In this document: positions 23,824 through 33,762 of the stretch, piece after piece | Numbering within the stretch: position 1 is the stretch's first letter | Layout: each line of letters opens with the position of its first letter | DNA from: an uncultured Eubacteriales bacterium | GTDB taxonomy: Bacteria > Bacillota > Clostridia > Oscillospirales > CAG-272 | NCBI GenBank assembly: GCA_900545935.1 | Contig: URAP01000004.1 | Location: forward strand, 1 to 64,000 | Length of the DNA stretch: 64,000 bases | Direction: 5' to 3' | Program-made: the position numbers and the translations under genes | Notes under the pieces: model-generated | What the model was told of the DNA's origin: nothing | The model's database searches: none | The model's input: the letters and a program-made list of their open reading frames with translations, nothing else

Positions 23824-26466
23824 ATGAAATGGACCTCACTTAACGACCTTCGCGAGATGTATCTCTCATTTTTCGAGTCAAAGGGACATCTCCGTCACAA
23901 GAGCTATCCGCTCGTACCTATCGACGACAAGTCCATACTGCTCATCAATGCGGGTATGACCCCGCTGAAAAAATACTTCACCGGTGAGGTGGAGCCTCCG
24001 CGCCACCGCATGACCACCTGTCAGAAGTGCATCCGTACCCCGGATATCGAGCGTGTCGGTATCACCGCGCGCCACGGTACATATTTCGAGATGCTCGGAA
24101 ACTTCTCGTTCGGAGATTATTTTAAGAACGAGGCTATTCCGTGGGCATGGGAATTCTGCACGAAGGTGCTTGAGCTGCCAGAGGACAAGCTGTGGGTGAC
24201 CATATATCTCGACGACGACGAGGCATACGACATTTGGCACAACAAGATAGGCGTTCCCGCCGAGCGCATCGTCCGCCTCGGTAAGGAGGATAACTTCTGG
24301 GAGCACGGCAGCGGTCCATGCGGTCCTTGCTCAGAGATACATTTTGATCGCGGCGAGAAGTACGGCTGCGGAAAGCCCGACTGCAAGCCCGGCTGTGACT
24401 GCGACCGCTTTATGGAGTTCTGGAACCTCGTATTCACGCAGTTCGACGGCGACGGAAAGGGCGGCTATACCCGTCTTGCAAACCCGAACATCGACACTGG
24501 TATGGGACTCGAGCGTCTTGCATGTCTTATGCAGGGCGTTGACAATCTGTTCGAGGTCGACACCGTCCGCAATATCATGCTTGCTGTCAGCGAAAAGGCG
24601 AATGTCAAGTACGGCGAGGACGAGAAGAAGGATATTTCGCTCCGCGTCATCACCGACCATATAAGAAGCACGACCTTCCTTATCTGTGACGGCGTTGTTC
24701 CCTCGAACGAGGGCAGGGGCTACGTGCTACGCCGTCTGCTCCGCCGCGCCGCACGTCACGGCAGACTGCTCGGTATCAAGGGCACATTCCTTGCCGACAT
24801 CGTTCCCGTCGTAGCGCGTGAGAATTTCAGCGAGTATCCCGAGCTGACCGAAAAGCTCGATTACATCAAAAAGGTCGTTGCCATCGAGGAGGAGCGCTTT
24901 GCCGCTACCATCGACAGCGGGCTTGATATTCTTGATTCGATGATAAAGGAGACCAAGGCTGCCGGCGCGGACACGCTTCCCGGAGAGGATGTATTCAAGC
25001 TCAGCGATACATTCGGCTTTCCCGTAGACCTTACTCGCGAGATAGCGCTTGAGGCGGGACTCGGAATAGACGAGGAGGGCTTTGAGGCGCTGCTCGCAGA
25101 GCAGAAAAAGCGCGCAAGAGCCGCACGCGCCGCAATGGGCGATCTCGGCTGGACAAGCGACGCTATTCCCGCACTCGGAAGGCTTCCGGCTACCGAGTTT
25201 ACCGGATATACCGAGACCGAGAGCGAGGCACACGTGCTTGCGCTTATCGACGCAGAGACGACCGAGGAGCTGCCCGACGCATCGGACGGCAAGGTAATGT
25301 TAGTTCTCGACCGTACTCCTTTCTACGGAGAGGGCGGCGGTCAGGTCGGCGACACGGGTATTATCGAATGCGCGGGACGCAGCATTCCCGTCGTCGATAC
25401 AAAGAAGAACAGTGGCATCTATATGCATATCTGCGAGCTTGACGGCACACCCGTTTCGGTCGGCGATACCGTTACGGCACGCATAGACGCGGTTCGCCGC
25501 GAGGCTATCCGCCGCAATCACTCCGCCGCGCATCTGCTTCAGGCGGCACTGCGCACCGTTCTCGGCGACCATGTCGAGCAGGCAGGCTCTTATGTGGACG
25601 CGGAGCGCGTGAGATTCGACTTTAAGCACTACTCGGCTATGACCGAGGAGGAGCTTGCCCGCGTTGAGGCTCTTGTAAACGAGGAGATACTGCGCGGCGA
25701 GGAGATAGTTACCGTCGAGACCGATGTCGAGACCGCAAGGAAGGACGGCGCTACCGCACTCTTCGGCGAAAAGTACGGCAGCGTTGTCCGCATGGTAAAG
25801 ATGGGCGATTTCTCGACCGAGCTGTGCGGTGGTACACATGCGTCGAACACAGCAAAGCTCGGACTCTTCAAGATAATCTCAGAGACCGGAATCGCCGCAG
25901 GCGTTCGCCGTATCGAGGGTACGACCGGGCTCGGCGTGCTTGCGCTGCTCTCGGAGCGTGACACGCTAATCTCCGAGACCGCAAAGGAGCTTAAGGCGGC
26001 AAATGTTCACGACATCGCCCGCCGTGCAGCGGCGCTCCAGACCGAGCTCCGCAGCGCAAAGCGCGAGACCGAGGTGCTCAACTCTCGCATCGCCGCCATG
26101 CAGACCGAGGCTATTCTCGGCAGCGCGGTAGAGGTAGGTGCGGTCAAGGTAGTGACCAAGCAGACGAGCGGCAGCGGCGTTGATACCGCAAGAGCTATCT
26201 GTGACGAGATAAAGGCATCGCACGACGACTATGTTGTCGTTATCTCCACCGATTGCGACGGAAAGCTCAACTTTATCTGCGCATGCGGTAAGGCTGCCGT
26301 TGCGGCAGGCGCAAATGCCGGAGCTATCCTCCGCGAGATAAGCGCTATTGCAGGCGGTAAGGGCGGCGGACGTCCCGATTCCGCTACCTCCGGCGCAAAG
26401 GATGCGGATAAGATCCCCGCAGCACTTGCAGCAGTTGCGGATACCGTACGCGGGATGCTTAAGTAA
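23824..26466 (+). CDS. alaS: Alanyl-tRNA synthetase
   Basis: 880 residues, full length. The N-terminal catalytic domain begins MKWTSLNDLREMYLSFFESK and carries GMTPLKKYFTG and the conserved RCIRTPDIERVG-like block. The editing domain has HSAAH (H-x3-H) and CGGTHASN. The C-terminal DHHA1 part ends with GGKGGGRPDSATSG. A GAAAGGATAT ribosome-binding site selects the ATG at 23824. The enzyme charges tRNA-Ala and edits mischarged Ser/Gly. Confidence 0.98.
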   Translation: MKWTSLNDLREMYLSFFESKGHLRHKSYPLVPIDDKSILLINAGMTPLKKYFTGEVEPPRHRMTTCQKCIRTPDIERVGITARHGTYFEMLGNFSFGDYFKNEAIPWAWEFCTKVLELPEDKLWVTIYLDDDEAYDIWHNKIGVPAERIVRLGKEDNFWEHGSGPCGPCSEIHFDRGEKYGCGKPDCKPGCDCDRFMEFWNLVFTQFDGDGKGGYTRLANPNIDTGMGLERLACLMQGVDNLFEVDTVRNIMLAVSEKANVKYGEDEKKDISLRVITDHIRSTTFLICDGVVPSNEGRGYVLRRLLRRAARHGRLLGIKGTFLADIVPVVARENFSEYPELTEKLDYIKKVVAIEEERFAATIDSGLDILDSMIKETKAAGADTLPGEDVFKLSDTFGFPVDLTREIALEAGLGIDEEGFEALLAEQKKRARAARAAMGDLGWTSDAIPALGRLPATEFTGYTETESEAHVLALIDAETTEELPDASDGKVMLVLDRTPFYGEGGGQVGDTGIIECAGRSIPVVDTKKNSGIYMHICELDGTPVSVGDTVTARIDAVRREAIRRNHSAAHLLQAALRTVLGDHVEQAGSYVDAERVRFDFKHYSAMTEEELARVEALVNEEILRGEEIVTVETDVETARKDGATALFGEKYGSVVRMVKMGDFSTELCGGTHASNTAKLGLFKIISETGIAAGVRRIEGTTGLGVLALLSERDTLISETAKELKAANVHDIARRAAALQTELRSAKRETEVLNSRIAAMQTEAILGSAVEVGAVKVVTKQTSGSGVDTARAICDEIKASHDDYVVVISTDCDGKLNFICACGKAAVAAGANAGAILREISAIAGGKGGGRPDSATSGAKDADKIPAALAAVADTVRGMLK

Positions 26467-26591
26467 TATCGTGCTCGGAATGCGTAGGCAATATCGCATG
26501 CGGATGACAGTCGATAATGCTCGGCATGTTTTCGGCGATATTGCCCGCAGAAAGCCTATAATATTTCCGTTAATTATGCTGCCGGCGGCGT

Positions 26592-26632
26592 AAAACAGCG
26601 GCACCGTGCTTTTTCGCGGTGCCGCTGTTTCG
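26592..26632 (+). terminator. Terminator after alaS
   Basis: Strong stem ACAGCGGCACCG / CGGTGCCGCTGT, but only a short T-run. Confidence 0.7.
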
Positions 26633-26710
26633 GTGTACGGTTGATTTATTCTACCGTGAGTTGATATCGCGCAGCCGACGCAATATTTATCGGAATTATT
26701 CGGCGCGGTA

Positions 26711-26739
26711 TTGCGTTTTTTACGCACTCATGATAAAAT
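26711..26739 (+). promoter_or_regulatory. Promoter of the MscS-family gene
   Basis: TTGCGT 26711-26716, 17-bp spacer, TAAAAT 26734-26739 with an upstream TG (extended -10). Confidence 0.65.
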
Positions 26740-26808
26740 ATCTTCAGTCGCAGAGCACGTTCCGTGTCGCGTACGGAAGCGGTCGGTCTGCTTGCGGAGA
26801 GGTGTTTT

Positions 26809-27627
26809 ATGGAGAAAATTGTCGAATATATCACGAGCGCACGCGCCATATCGAGCGTTATCGCCGTCGGCGTTGGCGTGCTGCTCTTCTTTCTGCTGAA
26901 AAAGCTGTATACGCGCTATATCGCTTCCGATCGTTCAAAGGGTCAGCATGCGACATTTGTGCGTGTCGCGTTCAGCGTCGCCCGCTTTATGCTCATAGCC
27001 ATCACCGTGCTCTGGGTGCTGCAGCTCAACGGAGTGAACGTCAGCTCGGCGGTCGCCGGACTCGGACTGCTGAGCGCCATCATCGGTCTTGCGATACAGG
27101 ACGTGCTGAAGGATGTCATAATGGGTATTCATATTATGAGCGACCATTTCTTTGCAGTCGGCGATGTTGTGCGGTATAAGGATATTGAGAGCGTAGTTGT
27201 CGGCTTTACGATGAAAACAACCACCCTGCGCAGTACTGTCGATAATACCATTATTACCGTTTGCAACCGTAATATTTCGGAAATTACGAGATTGCCGAAG
27301 CTGCTTATGATAGATATTGATGTTCCGCTGTCCTACGACGAGGATTTTAATCACGTTGATGAGGTAATGCGCGGCATCAGCGAGCGTATAGGTCTGCTCA
27401 GCGGCGTAAAAAAGAGCAGCTATAAAGGCACTCAGGAGTTTGAGGCTTCCGCTGTCGTCTATCGTTTGCGCTTCTTCTGCCCGCCGGAGGATAAGTACGA
27501 GCGCCGCCGCGAAGCGCTGCGGCTGATACAGAGCGGGCTTGCCGAGGCTGGAATGCAGATACCTTACAATCAGCTCGATGTTCATACAGACGCGCCTGCG
27601 GTGCATAGGGATGCGGAGTATTATTGA
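26809..27627 (+). CDS. MscS-family small-conductance mechanosensitive channel
   Basis: 272 residues. Two or three transmembrane helices lead into the pore-lining TM3 (SSAVAGLGLLSAIIGLAIQD). The MscS beta-domain follows (DHFFAVGDVVRY, MKTTTLRSTVDNTIITVCN), then the alpha/beta C-terminal part. GGAGAGGTG precedes the ATG at 26809; an upstream in-frame start adds 15 unsupported residues. It releases solutes during hypo-osmotic shock. It is the last host gene before the mobile element. Confidence 0.93.
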   Translation: MEKIVEYITSARAISSVIAVGVGVLLFFLLKKLYTRYIASDRSKGQHATFVRVAFSVARFMLIAITVLWVLQLNGVNVSSAVAGLGLLSAIIGLAIQDVLKDVIMGIHIMSDHFFAVGDVVRYKDIESVVVGFTMKTTTLRSTVDNTIITVCNRNISEITRLPKLLMIDIDVPLSYDEDFNHVDEVMRGISERIGLLSGVKKSSYKGTQEFEASAVVYRLRFFCPPEDKYERRREALRLIQSGLAEAGMQIPYNQLDVHTDAPAVHRDAEYY

Positions 27628-27707
27628 TCTCATAGACTTTACTCGTCTATTCTGCTGTATAAGATTGGCATAGTGCCATGCAGCTATGCCGTAATTTAAT
27701 AAAAAAT

Positions 27708-27742
27708 AAAAAGCAGGTCATTGGGGGCACTCACTTAACGAC
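27708..27742 (+). repeat. Left imperfect terminal inverted repeat (candidate attL arm)
   Basis: Starts AAAAAGCAGGT and ends CTCACTTAACGAC. By hand alignment, 26 of 35 positions match the reverse complement of 42318-42352, with the outer 11 bases identical. This fits the two inverted P-arms of a large-serine-recombinase attP site separated by integration. Confidence 0.65.
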
Positions 27743-27790
27743 AGTTCAAATTAACTGGTTTTAGTGGCGTCTTCAAGCGGTGCCAACAGA

Positions 27791-27833
27791 AAGACCACAT
27801 CTTTGGAGTAAAATCCTTGGATGTGGTCTTTTG
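27791..27833. terminator. Hairpin at the left end of the element
   Basis: AAAGACCACATC / GATGTGGTCTTTT stem with T4 on the plus strand and T3 on the minus strand. It probably ends the minus-strand defence operon. Confidence 0.65.
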
Positions 27834-27854
27834 CACTAATAAGGTTTCAAATGA

Positions 27855-30290
27855 TCAAATATGAAGTTTTTCAAATAATTCATCAAACTCATTAAATGCC
27901 GTCATAAAAGCATCCATAATCTTGTCACCAATTTGCCATTCATCAGGATATGTCATATCCTCAGGATCATAGTGGTCAGCATCCGTTCTTCCTCCATTTA
28001 ATTGATCCATATATACTCCAAACTGATCTTTCGACATAGATACATTCTGGATAGCAATCCCCAGTGTATTCCAATTGTTTCTTATTACTTTTTTAAGACT
28101 GGAGAAATACATAATGAATTTCTTGTGATCAAAAAACTCCGTAAATTGGCAAGAGTTAATGTCAGGGATAGGCGTACATCTTGGATTAATTAATATTTGC
28201 GACCTGGAAAAACAGTTTTTCATAAATGCTATCCCTGCCACATCTCCACCGTTGTATGTAAAATACTGAATTATATACTTTTTTAGTTTTCGCTCACATA
28301 ACTGTACTTTGTCTTGTATATATTGTCTGCGTTCATCATTTGACATATCACTTGGTGATTTGGTTTCAGTTCTGCAAATATAGTTTTTTAATCCATAGAT
28401 AGTGAAATCTATAAAACAAGTTAAAGCGTCATATTCAATTAATCCGTATTTAATCAAATGATCAATAATACTAACATCATCGCTTTCTACCTTTTTATAC
28501 TTTCCTGGAGTCAAAGCAAATTTTTTGAGCATTTCATGCTCTTCTTTATATATGCAAAGATGCTGAAGAATTGTTTTAAAAACTTGGCTTCCCTTTACTG
28601 AATTATTGAATTCAGATACCAACGCAGAAAAAGTTGGTTTCGATATTTCGTATACCTTGTCAGGGGAACGGTATTGTTTAATGTTGTCAAACATGAAAGC
28701 GCTAAATTGTCGTATGGCATATGGCTGTCCGCCAAAAGTCCTATTTATATCAACATAGATTTCATTAAAGGCAACATTACTATAGCCGCCCAGTGTGTTT
28801 AACATATATTTTGTTTGCTCATCTGTAAAGATCGGTAAATATGTTTTTGAAAAATCAGCGCAATTATGAATTCGCTCATACATCGGATTATCGCAGGATG
28901 CACCTTTGTATTCAATGATACTTCGCTCGTTTATGGTCGAATTAACTCCACACACGATTAATGAACAGCCCGAATCTCGTAAAGCGCCCCAAAATCCTTT
29001 ATAAGAATCGAGACTTTGCCAAACTAGAGATGTAGCTGTATTATATGTTATCAATTCTATTTCATCAATGGCAAGAACGAAGTTTGGATAATCCCTTGTA
29101 TAGAGCTTTACGTCTTCAACGAAACATTGAGTTGGGCGTTTTTCGTAATCGTCTTCTGTGCTAGCCAGTCTTAGCCTCTCCTGAAAGTCATGCCGAGATT
29201 CGCCATCACCTTGTATAAATCCTGTGGTATCGATTCGAATATGCCTTGCAATATCAAACAGAGCGGTTTTCCAGGAGTCAACCGGTTCCAATTCGGAACG
29301 CGCTTCTACGACAGAATACTTAATCTCGTCGTTGTCAAGTCTACGTGTTACAGCCCTCAGAACAGATGATTTTCCGCTTCTACGCAGCCCAAATATTCCA
29401 GAGTGCTTTCCTTCACGACATCTTTGAACAATAGAATCAGCAATTTTTCCACGGTCACCGAACAATAGTTGTTCGTCTTCTATGGGGTTTTCTTCCCCTA
29501 GCATATTGTTCTCAAAGAGGTATTCGCCAAATCTATCTAGAATTAATCTTTCAAGCTGACTATTGCTTTCACAATTAAGTATTTCTTCAAATGTAAACGG
29601 AATAATTGCTGCATCTGTTCCGCCTTTCATTTTATCAATTTCAGATTTAAGGTGTATTGCATTGCTTATCAGCATATAAAAATTTACTAACGGACGCCGT
29701 TCAGCAATTTCCTTCCTCTTTCGAATGAAACTAATCGCCTTAACTGTATTCTGCTGCCATGAACGATTATCAAAGTGTGAAAATAGCAAAAGGAACTCAT
29801 ACATACCGTGTATATATGGCTTTAGGAACTCAGTTGCTCCAATCAAGCAAAACGGAAAAGAAGCTCCGCCAAATCCCATATCATGATGACCAACATGAGA
29901 AACATAAAGAACACTCTTTAATTTTTGAAGCACTTCATACTCGCCAGAATTCGGTTTTAGATGTTCTTCACGCATACGAACACGATCCATATTCCGATAG
30001 TATCCAGGTGTATAAAACTCTCTTAATGGGTGTTGTTCAGATGCTTTATCTGTATCGCCAGTGTTGTCTTTTTCAATTAATCGTACGCCTAACGCAGATG
30101 GCCTACCTTGCGCATCTGTGAAGGTAGAAGAGTATTCGACAGTATCCCCCATAAAAAAATCTGACATTTCCAAACCATCAGACAATGATCTACTGTCAAA
30201 ATAGATTGATTGTCCATTGTCAAGTTTTATAAACCCATATTCTAGCCCGTTAGTTTTATTCGTTTTTATACAGTCTACTTTGCCTTTCAT
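27855..30290 (-). CDS. Cold-shock/OB-fold-fused STAND-like ATPase, putative defence protein
   Basis: 811 residues. Residues 1-75 look like a cold-shock-type OB fold (YGFIKLDNGQSIYFDSRSL). Residues 110-260 are helical and unrecognised. An ATPase domain follows, with Walker A GLRRSGKSS (301-309), Walker B FVLAIDE (404-410) and a sensor-like SLIVCGVNS (443-451). The C-terminal ~300 residues are probably winged-helix and effector or sensor regions. The gene is much more AT-rich than its surroundings. It is the last gene of the restriction operon, 9 bp after the Mrr gene. A role as a phage sensor or NTP-driven partner of the nucleases is inference. Confidence 0.7.
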   Translation of the reverse strand: MKGKVDCIKTNKTNGLEYGFIKLDNGQSIYFDSRSLSDGLEMSDFFMGDTVEYSSTFTDAQGRPSALGVRLIEKDNTGDTDKASEQHPLREFYTPGYYRNMDRVRMREEHLKPNSGEYEVLQKLKSVLYVSHVGHHDMGFGGASFPFCLIGATEFLKPYIHGMYEFLLLFSHFDNRSWQQNTVKAISFIRKRKEIAERRPLVNFYMLISNAIHLKSEIDKMKGGTDAAIIPFTFEEILNCESNSQLERLILDRFGEYLFENNMLGEENPIEDEQLLFGDRGKIADSIVQRCREGKHSGIFGLRRSGKSSVLRAVTRRLDNDEIKYSVVEARSELEPVDSWKTALFDIARHIRIDTTGFIQGDGESRHDFQERLRLASTEDDYEKRPTQCFVEDVKLYTRDYPNFVLAIDEIELITYNTATSLVWQSLDSYKGFWGALRDSGCSLIVCGVNSTINERSIIEYKGASCDNPMYERIHNCADFSKTYLPIFTDEQTKYMLNTLGGYSNVAFNEIYVDINRTFGGQPYAIRQFSAFMFDNIKQYRSPDKVYEISKPTFSALVSEFNNSVKGSQVFKTILQHLCIYKEEHEMLKKFALTPGKYKKVESDDVSIIDHLIKYGLIEYDALTCFIDFTIYGLKNYICRTETKSPSDMSNDERRQYIQDKVQLCERKLKKYIIQYFTYNGGDVAGIAFMKNCFSRSQILINPRCTPIPDINSCQFTEFFDHKKFIMYFSSLKKVIRNNWNTLGIAIQNVSMSKDQFGVYMDQLNGGRTDADHYDPEDMTYPDEWQIGDKIMDAFMTAFNEFDELFEKLHI

Positions 30291-30299
30291 TCTTTTACC

Positions 30300-31184
30300 T
30301 CAAACTCTCTCGAAGAAATCCTTATCGACTTCGTAAATTGTCCGTTCTTTCACGCCAAGTCCATATTCGATGAGCTTGCTGATGAATTCCTCGCCGTCAA
30401 TAAGATCGATCTGCTGCTTTCCGGCATTTGATGCTTCTTCGCGGGCGGCCTTTGTAAAGCTGCCTGTGGTAATGAAAACCCCCTTCTCAATATCCGTTGT
30501 CAGCGATCCACGGAAATCACGGATATCCCCTGCGCAAACGCTACCAGTATAGCGTTTGCATTGGAACGCCACGTTGAAGCTGAAAATGCCGTTGATACGC
30601 AGCTTGCCGGTTCCGTCAATCCCGCCATCGCTGGATTTTTTGGTAACGGTAACCTGGGAGAATCCGCATTCCCGGAGCAGTAGCATTGCCAGACGCTCGA
30701 AAGCATAAGGGTTCATGCTGTGCAGGGTTTCCGCCAGTTCCGCTCTCCAAGGTTCCGAATCCTCGATGGTATCGATACCGTCATTGGAGGGATCTCCGTC
30801 TTGGAGAATCGTATCGACCTCCTTCTCGGTTTTGCCCTTCAGCTTCGTGACCTTGATATTTTCGGTCACTTCTTCCCGAGTTATGGATTTGCGTCCGGCA
30901 TACTCCGGGGTGATCATCCATACGCCACGCTTGCTGTTGATGATAGCGCCGAGGTTTTTCAGCCTGGTACGCGCCCAGGCAAGCTGATACTCGAGTTCTG
31001 TCTGCTGTGACGCATTGCCCTTATGAGGCTCGTCAACCACATCATCGGAGAGTTTCAGCTTCTTTATGATATTATCGCGTATCTCGTCAATTGTAGCAGA
31101 ACCGCCCAATTCGACTAGCACAGCAAACAACGGTTCCACCAACTCAAGCTGTGTGGGACTTTTGATTTTCTTTAATCTCGCCAT
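30300..31184 (-). CDS. Mrr-family restriction endonuclease
   Basis: 294 residues. An N-terminal winged-helix Mrr_N-like domain (about 1-110) precedes the Mrr catalytic domain. This has FERLAMLLLRECGF, DGGIDGTGKL (catalytic Asp) and VAFQCKRY (Q-x-K), the PD-(D/E)xK-type signature. Mrr enzymes cut DNA, often when it carries foreign methylation. The gene lies 11 bp after the putative restriction nuclease and 9 bp before the ATPase gene. Its presence beside two methyltransferases suggests either a second nuclease for the same site or an anti-methylation safeguard. Confidence 0.85.
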   Translation of the reverse strand: MARLKKIKSPTQLELVEPLFAVLVELGGSATIDEIRDNIIKKLKLSDDVVDEPHKGNASQQTELEYQLAWARTRLKNLGAIINSKRGVWMITPEYAGRKSITREEVTENIKVTKLKGKTEKEVDTILQDGDPSNDGIDTIEDSEPWRAELAETLHSMNPYAFERLAMLLLRECGFSQVTVTKKSSDGGIDGTGKLRINGIFSFNVAFQCKRYTGSVCAGDIRDFRGSLTTDIEKGVFITTGSFTKAAREEASNAGKQQIDLIDGEEFISKLIEYGLGVKERTIYEVDKDFFERV

Positions 31185-31195
31185 ATTCGCCTCCG

Positions 31196-32698
31196 TTATA
31201 GACCCTGAAAGTAAACCAGGCTACTTTGAACTTGGGGCCAATCAATCTCCAAGCCAACGCCAATTCTGTATGCGGCTTTTCCACCCTTCTCTTTTACAAA
31301 CCCCATCTTTTTCAGGAATGAGATTTCGGCCTGAAAAGATTTTCTTGTTCCACCAGCACGGATGGTACTTTTCTTTGACAAGTGCAAATCGTTGGCGAAT
31401 ACGTCATCAAGCCAATTCAAGTATTCTTGCGGTTTAAACACATGGTTGCCACGAGCATCGGTTTGTGTGAAAGCGAAAAGATCGGACGAGAACTTTTCTT
31501 CTGATAGTTTGTAGAAATAATGAAGCATCGCTCCATACTGACCATTCTGAAGCACGGATGCGCGGAGAATCTCAAGGGGTATTCCAGCGTAAGGAGTTCC
31601 AATTCTCTCACACGCATCAACATATTTGTAACCCAGATCTGTTAGGGTACCGTCTGGTGCGACAAAACCAATATGATACAGCCCCGAATCAATTACTTCC
31701 CGATAACTATGAGAGTCGCTTCTAACTTTTCTAGCGTATTCCTCCCAGGCATCAGCCTCACTTGTTGTCCCAGCATTTAGCTTGCTAACAATTTTGGATT
31801 TGATTGAATCCACACGACCGCTAAACAGATTCTGAAAGCGAGTGCTGTCAATCATAATTCTCGTTGATACAGCATTGACAGTATACGGAGTAGTAGAAGA
31901 GTAAATTGGCATCAGGTCGTTCCAGAAATAGTAATTAAACCATACATATCTCCACGCTTTGTCCGAAATTGAATCACCGGGAGTGTTTGAAAGATACTTA
32001 AAAGCATCAGCAGTAGAGTCTATTCTCCTGACGGCATTCTCCAATTCAACAGGAATATGTATATTATCCAAGTTATCGCCTGTTGCAGTTATTACCTTTA
32101 CAGCTTGGCAAAATCTAAAAAAGGCATCAGGGTGACTCATTCCTTCCCTCATATGGGCCCATAATGTTGATGCACTTCCCATTGTTGCCGTACCAGCACC
32201 TGTTCTGGCAATCCGTCGACACGAAGGCAAGGAAATATCTCTAACGCAGTTGAGCTTACCCAGAAAAGGCCTTGTAGCTGAGAGATTTGGGGGAGAATAC
32301 GTATAAATGCTTATAGGTATATCAGGGGAGACTGCATCAATGACACGACATACGTGCTCCCCTGGAGCGGAATGCGATGAGTAACGCTCGGGGATAACCA
32401 TCACAGAAGCATCATACCCCTTTTCAAGATAGGCATATGATTGTCCCAAGGCGGTAAGTATGCCATGAACCCCCTCATTAGGGCGTTTGAACTCAAACGC
32501 AATGTTTATATCATTAGAGGTTGTGTTTTGTGCGCTTAACACTCCATCTGCCAAGGGCCATTGATGCCCGCCCTCACGTCCGGCAAATACGGACCACGCA
32601 CCAGCTGTTCCCATAGTTCCGAAGTAATTCGCTTGATTTTGCATAATCAATTCAGCAACTTCTGATGATGCATATGCGGCTTCAACATCGTGGCTCAT
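31196..32698 (-). CDS. Putative type II restriction endonuclease
   Basis: 500 residues, no close family recognised. Near residue 68 is INIAFEFKRPNEGVHGILTA, an E-x-K core of a PD-(D/E)xK nuclease (FEFK), followed by a GQSYAYLEKGYDASVMVIPE strand-helix-strand block. The C-terminus (about 430-490) looks like a winged helix (SFQAEISFLKKMGFVKE) that could read DNA. Its ATG overlaps the upstream methyltransferase stop by four bases, which supports its being the cognate nuclease. Specificity cannot be read from the sequence. Confidence 0.65.
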   Translation of the reverse strand: MSHDVEAAYASSEVAELIMQNQANYFGTMGTAGAWSVFAGREGGHQWPLADGVLSAQNTTSNDINIAFEFKRPNEGVHGILTALGQSYAYLEKGYDASVMVIPERYSSHSAPGEHVCRVIDAVSPDIPISIYTYSPPNLSATRPFLGKLNCVRDISLPSCRRIARTGAGTATMGSASTLWAHMREGMSHPDAFFRFCQAVKVITATGDNLDNIHIPVELENAVRRIDSTADAFKYLSNTPGDSISDKAWRYVWFNYYFWNDLMPIYSSTTPYTVNAVSTRIMIDSTRFQNLFSGRVDSIKSKIVSKLNAGTTSEADAWEEYARKVRSDSHSYREVIDSGLYHIGFVAPDGTLTDLGYKYVDACERIGTPYAGIPLEILRASVLQNGQYGAMLHYFYKLSEEKFSSDLFAFTQTDARGNHVFKPQEYLNWLDDVFANDLHLSKKSTIRAGGTRKSFQAEISFLKKMGFVKEKGGKAAYRIGVGLEIDWPQVQSSLVYFQGL

Positions 32699-33762
32699 TT
32701 TGCCACCTCCTCTGACAAGTATGTCGCTATCTTACGCATAAAAGGTTCAGCCATCTTTGGCGGGACAGCATTACCAACCTGAATACACTGTTGCTGCCTT
32801 GTCCCAAAGAAAATATGTGTGTCGGGAAAAGTTTGAATTCTCGCAGCCTCCCGTGCCGTCAGAGTACGATTAAGCGTCGGATGGATAGGAAAGGCGTTAT
32901 GACCTGGAACCATAGTTGTGGACGGGCGGTTTCTGTCCAGTCGTTTAAACACATGACTATAGTTCGCCACTTTCCCCGTTTTTGCATCCCGGCGAGTGGC
33001 GACAGCCAACTCAGGCGGAAGGTCATCAACGTTTAATTTGCACCCTTCTTTCACATAAGCGTATCTTGCTGCAACAATCGGTTTATGCGCTAACGGAATA
33101 TGATTTGGAAAATCGTTCTCTTTCCCAACTAAATCCATTATTGCAGAACCGACTGTAGAGTACTCGGGTGTCTTGCCTGAACCAATGGGAAAGTGTGATT
33201 TTTCGGGAGGAGCATACTCTATTCCCAGGCAGTTTCCAATCATGAACATTCGATACCGCTCTTGAGGGACACCATAATCAGCAGCACAAACAATCTCACA
33301 CCAAATACTGTCGTAGCCTAGGGTTCTAAACTGATTTTTTACTTCTTCAATGAATAGGCCTCCATCGAGATTCGTAAAGCCCTTCACATTTTCCATAAAG
33401 AAAAACTTCGGCCTAAGAATAGAAACGACTCTTATAAATTCATAAACCAAATGGTTACGAGGATCCTCCTTGGGATTATATCCCTTGGTGTTAACAAACC
33501 GTCTCTTTCCAAACACCGAAAACCCCTGGCATGGAGGGCCTCCGACGATGAGATCCACTGATTCTCCCTGAAGCACAGATTCAATCTCTTCAGCAGTAAG
33601 TTCCTTGATGTCTTTTTGGATTAGAGGAATCTCTGGGAAATTATACTTATGTGTTTCAGAAAAGGTTGGATCAATTTCGTTCGCCATCAGAACATTAAAA
33701 CCGCTATTTTTCAATGCGATAGTCAACCCTCCGGCGCCAGAAAACAAGTCGATAGCATTCAA
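32695..33762 (-). CDS. DNA (cytosine-5) methyltransferase, second of two
   Basis: 355 residues with the full set of C5-methyltransferase motifs: I AIDLFSGAGG, IV GGPPCQGFS with catalytic Cys78, VI FFMENVKGF, VIII RYRMFMIG, IX/X REAARIQTFP and QVGNAVPP. It overlaps both neighbours by 4 bp (ATGA). It is clearly paralogous to the adjacent methyltransferase. Two C5 enzymes in one system usually mean a non-palindromic recognition site, one enzyme per strand. Confidence 0.93.
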   Translation of the reverse strand: MNAIDLFSGAGGLTIALKNSGFNVLMANEIDPTFSETHKYNFPEIPLIQKDIKELTAEEIESVLQGESVDLIVGGPPCQGFSVFGKRRFVNTKGYNPKEDPRNHLVYEFIRVVSILRPKFFFMENVKGFTNLDGGLFIEEVKNQFRTLGYDSIWCEIVCAADYGVPQERYRMFMIGNCLGIEYAPPEKSHFPIGSGKTPEYSTVGSAIMDLVGKENDFPNHIPLAHKPIVAARYAYVKEGCKLNVDDLPPELAVATRRDAKTGKVANYSHVFKRLDRNRPSTTMVPGHNAFPIHPTLNRTLTAREAARIQTFPDTHIFFGTRQQQCIQVGNAVPPKMAEPFMRKIATYLSEEVAK

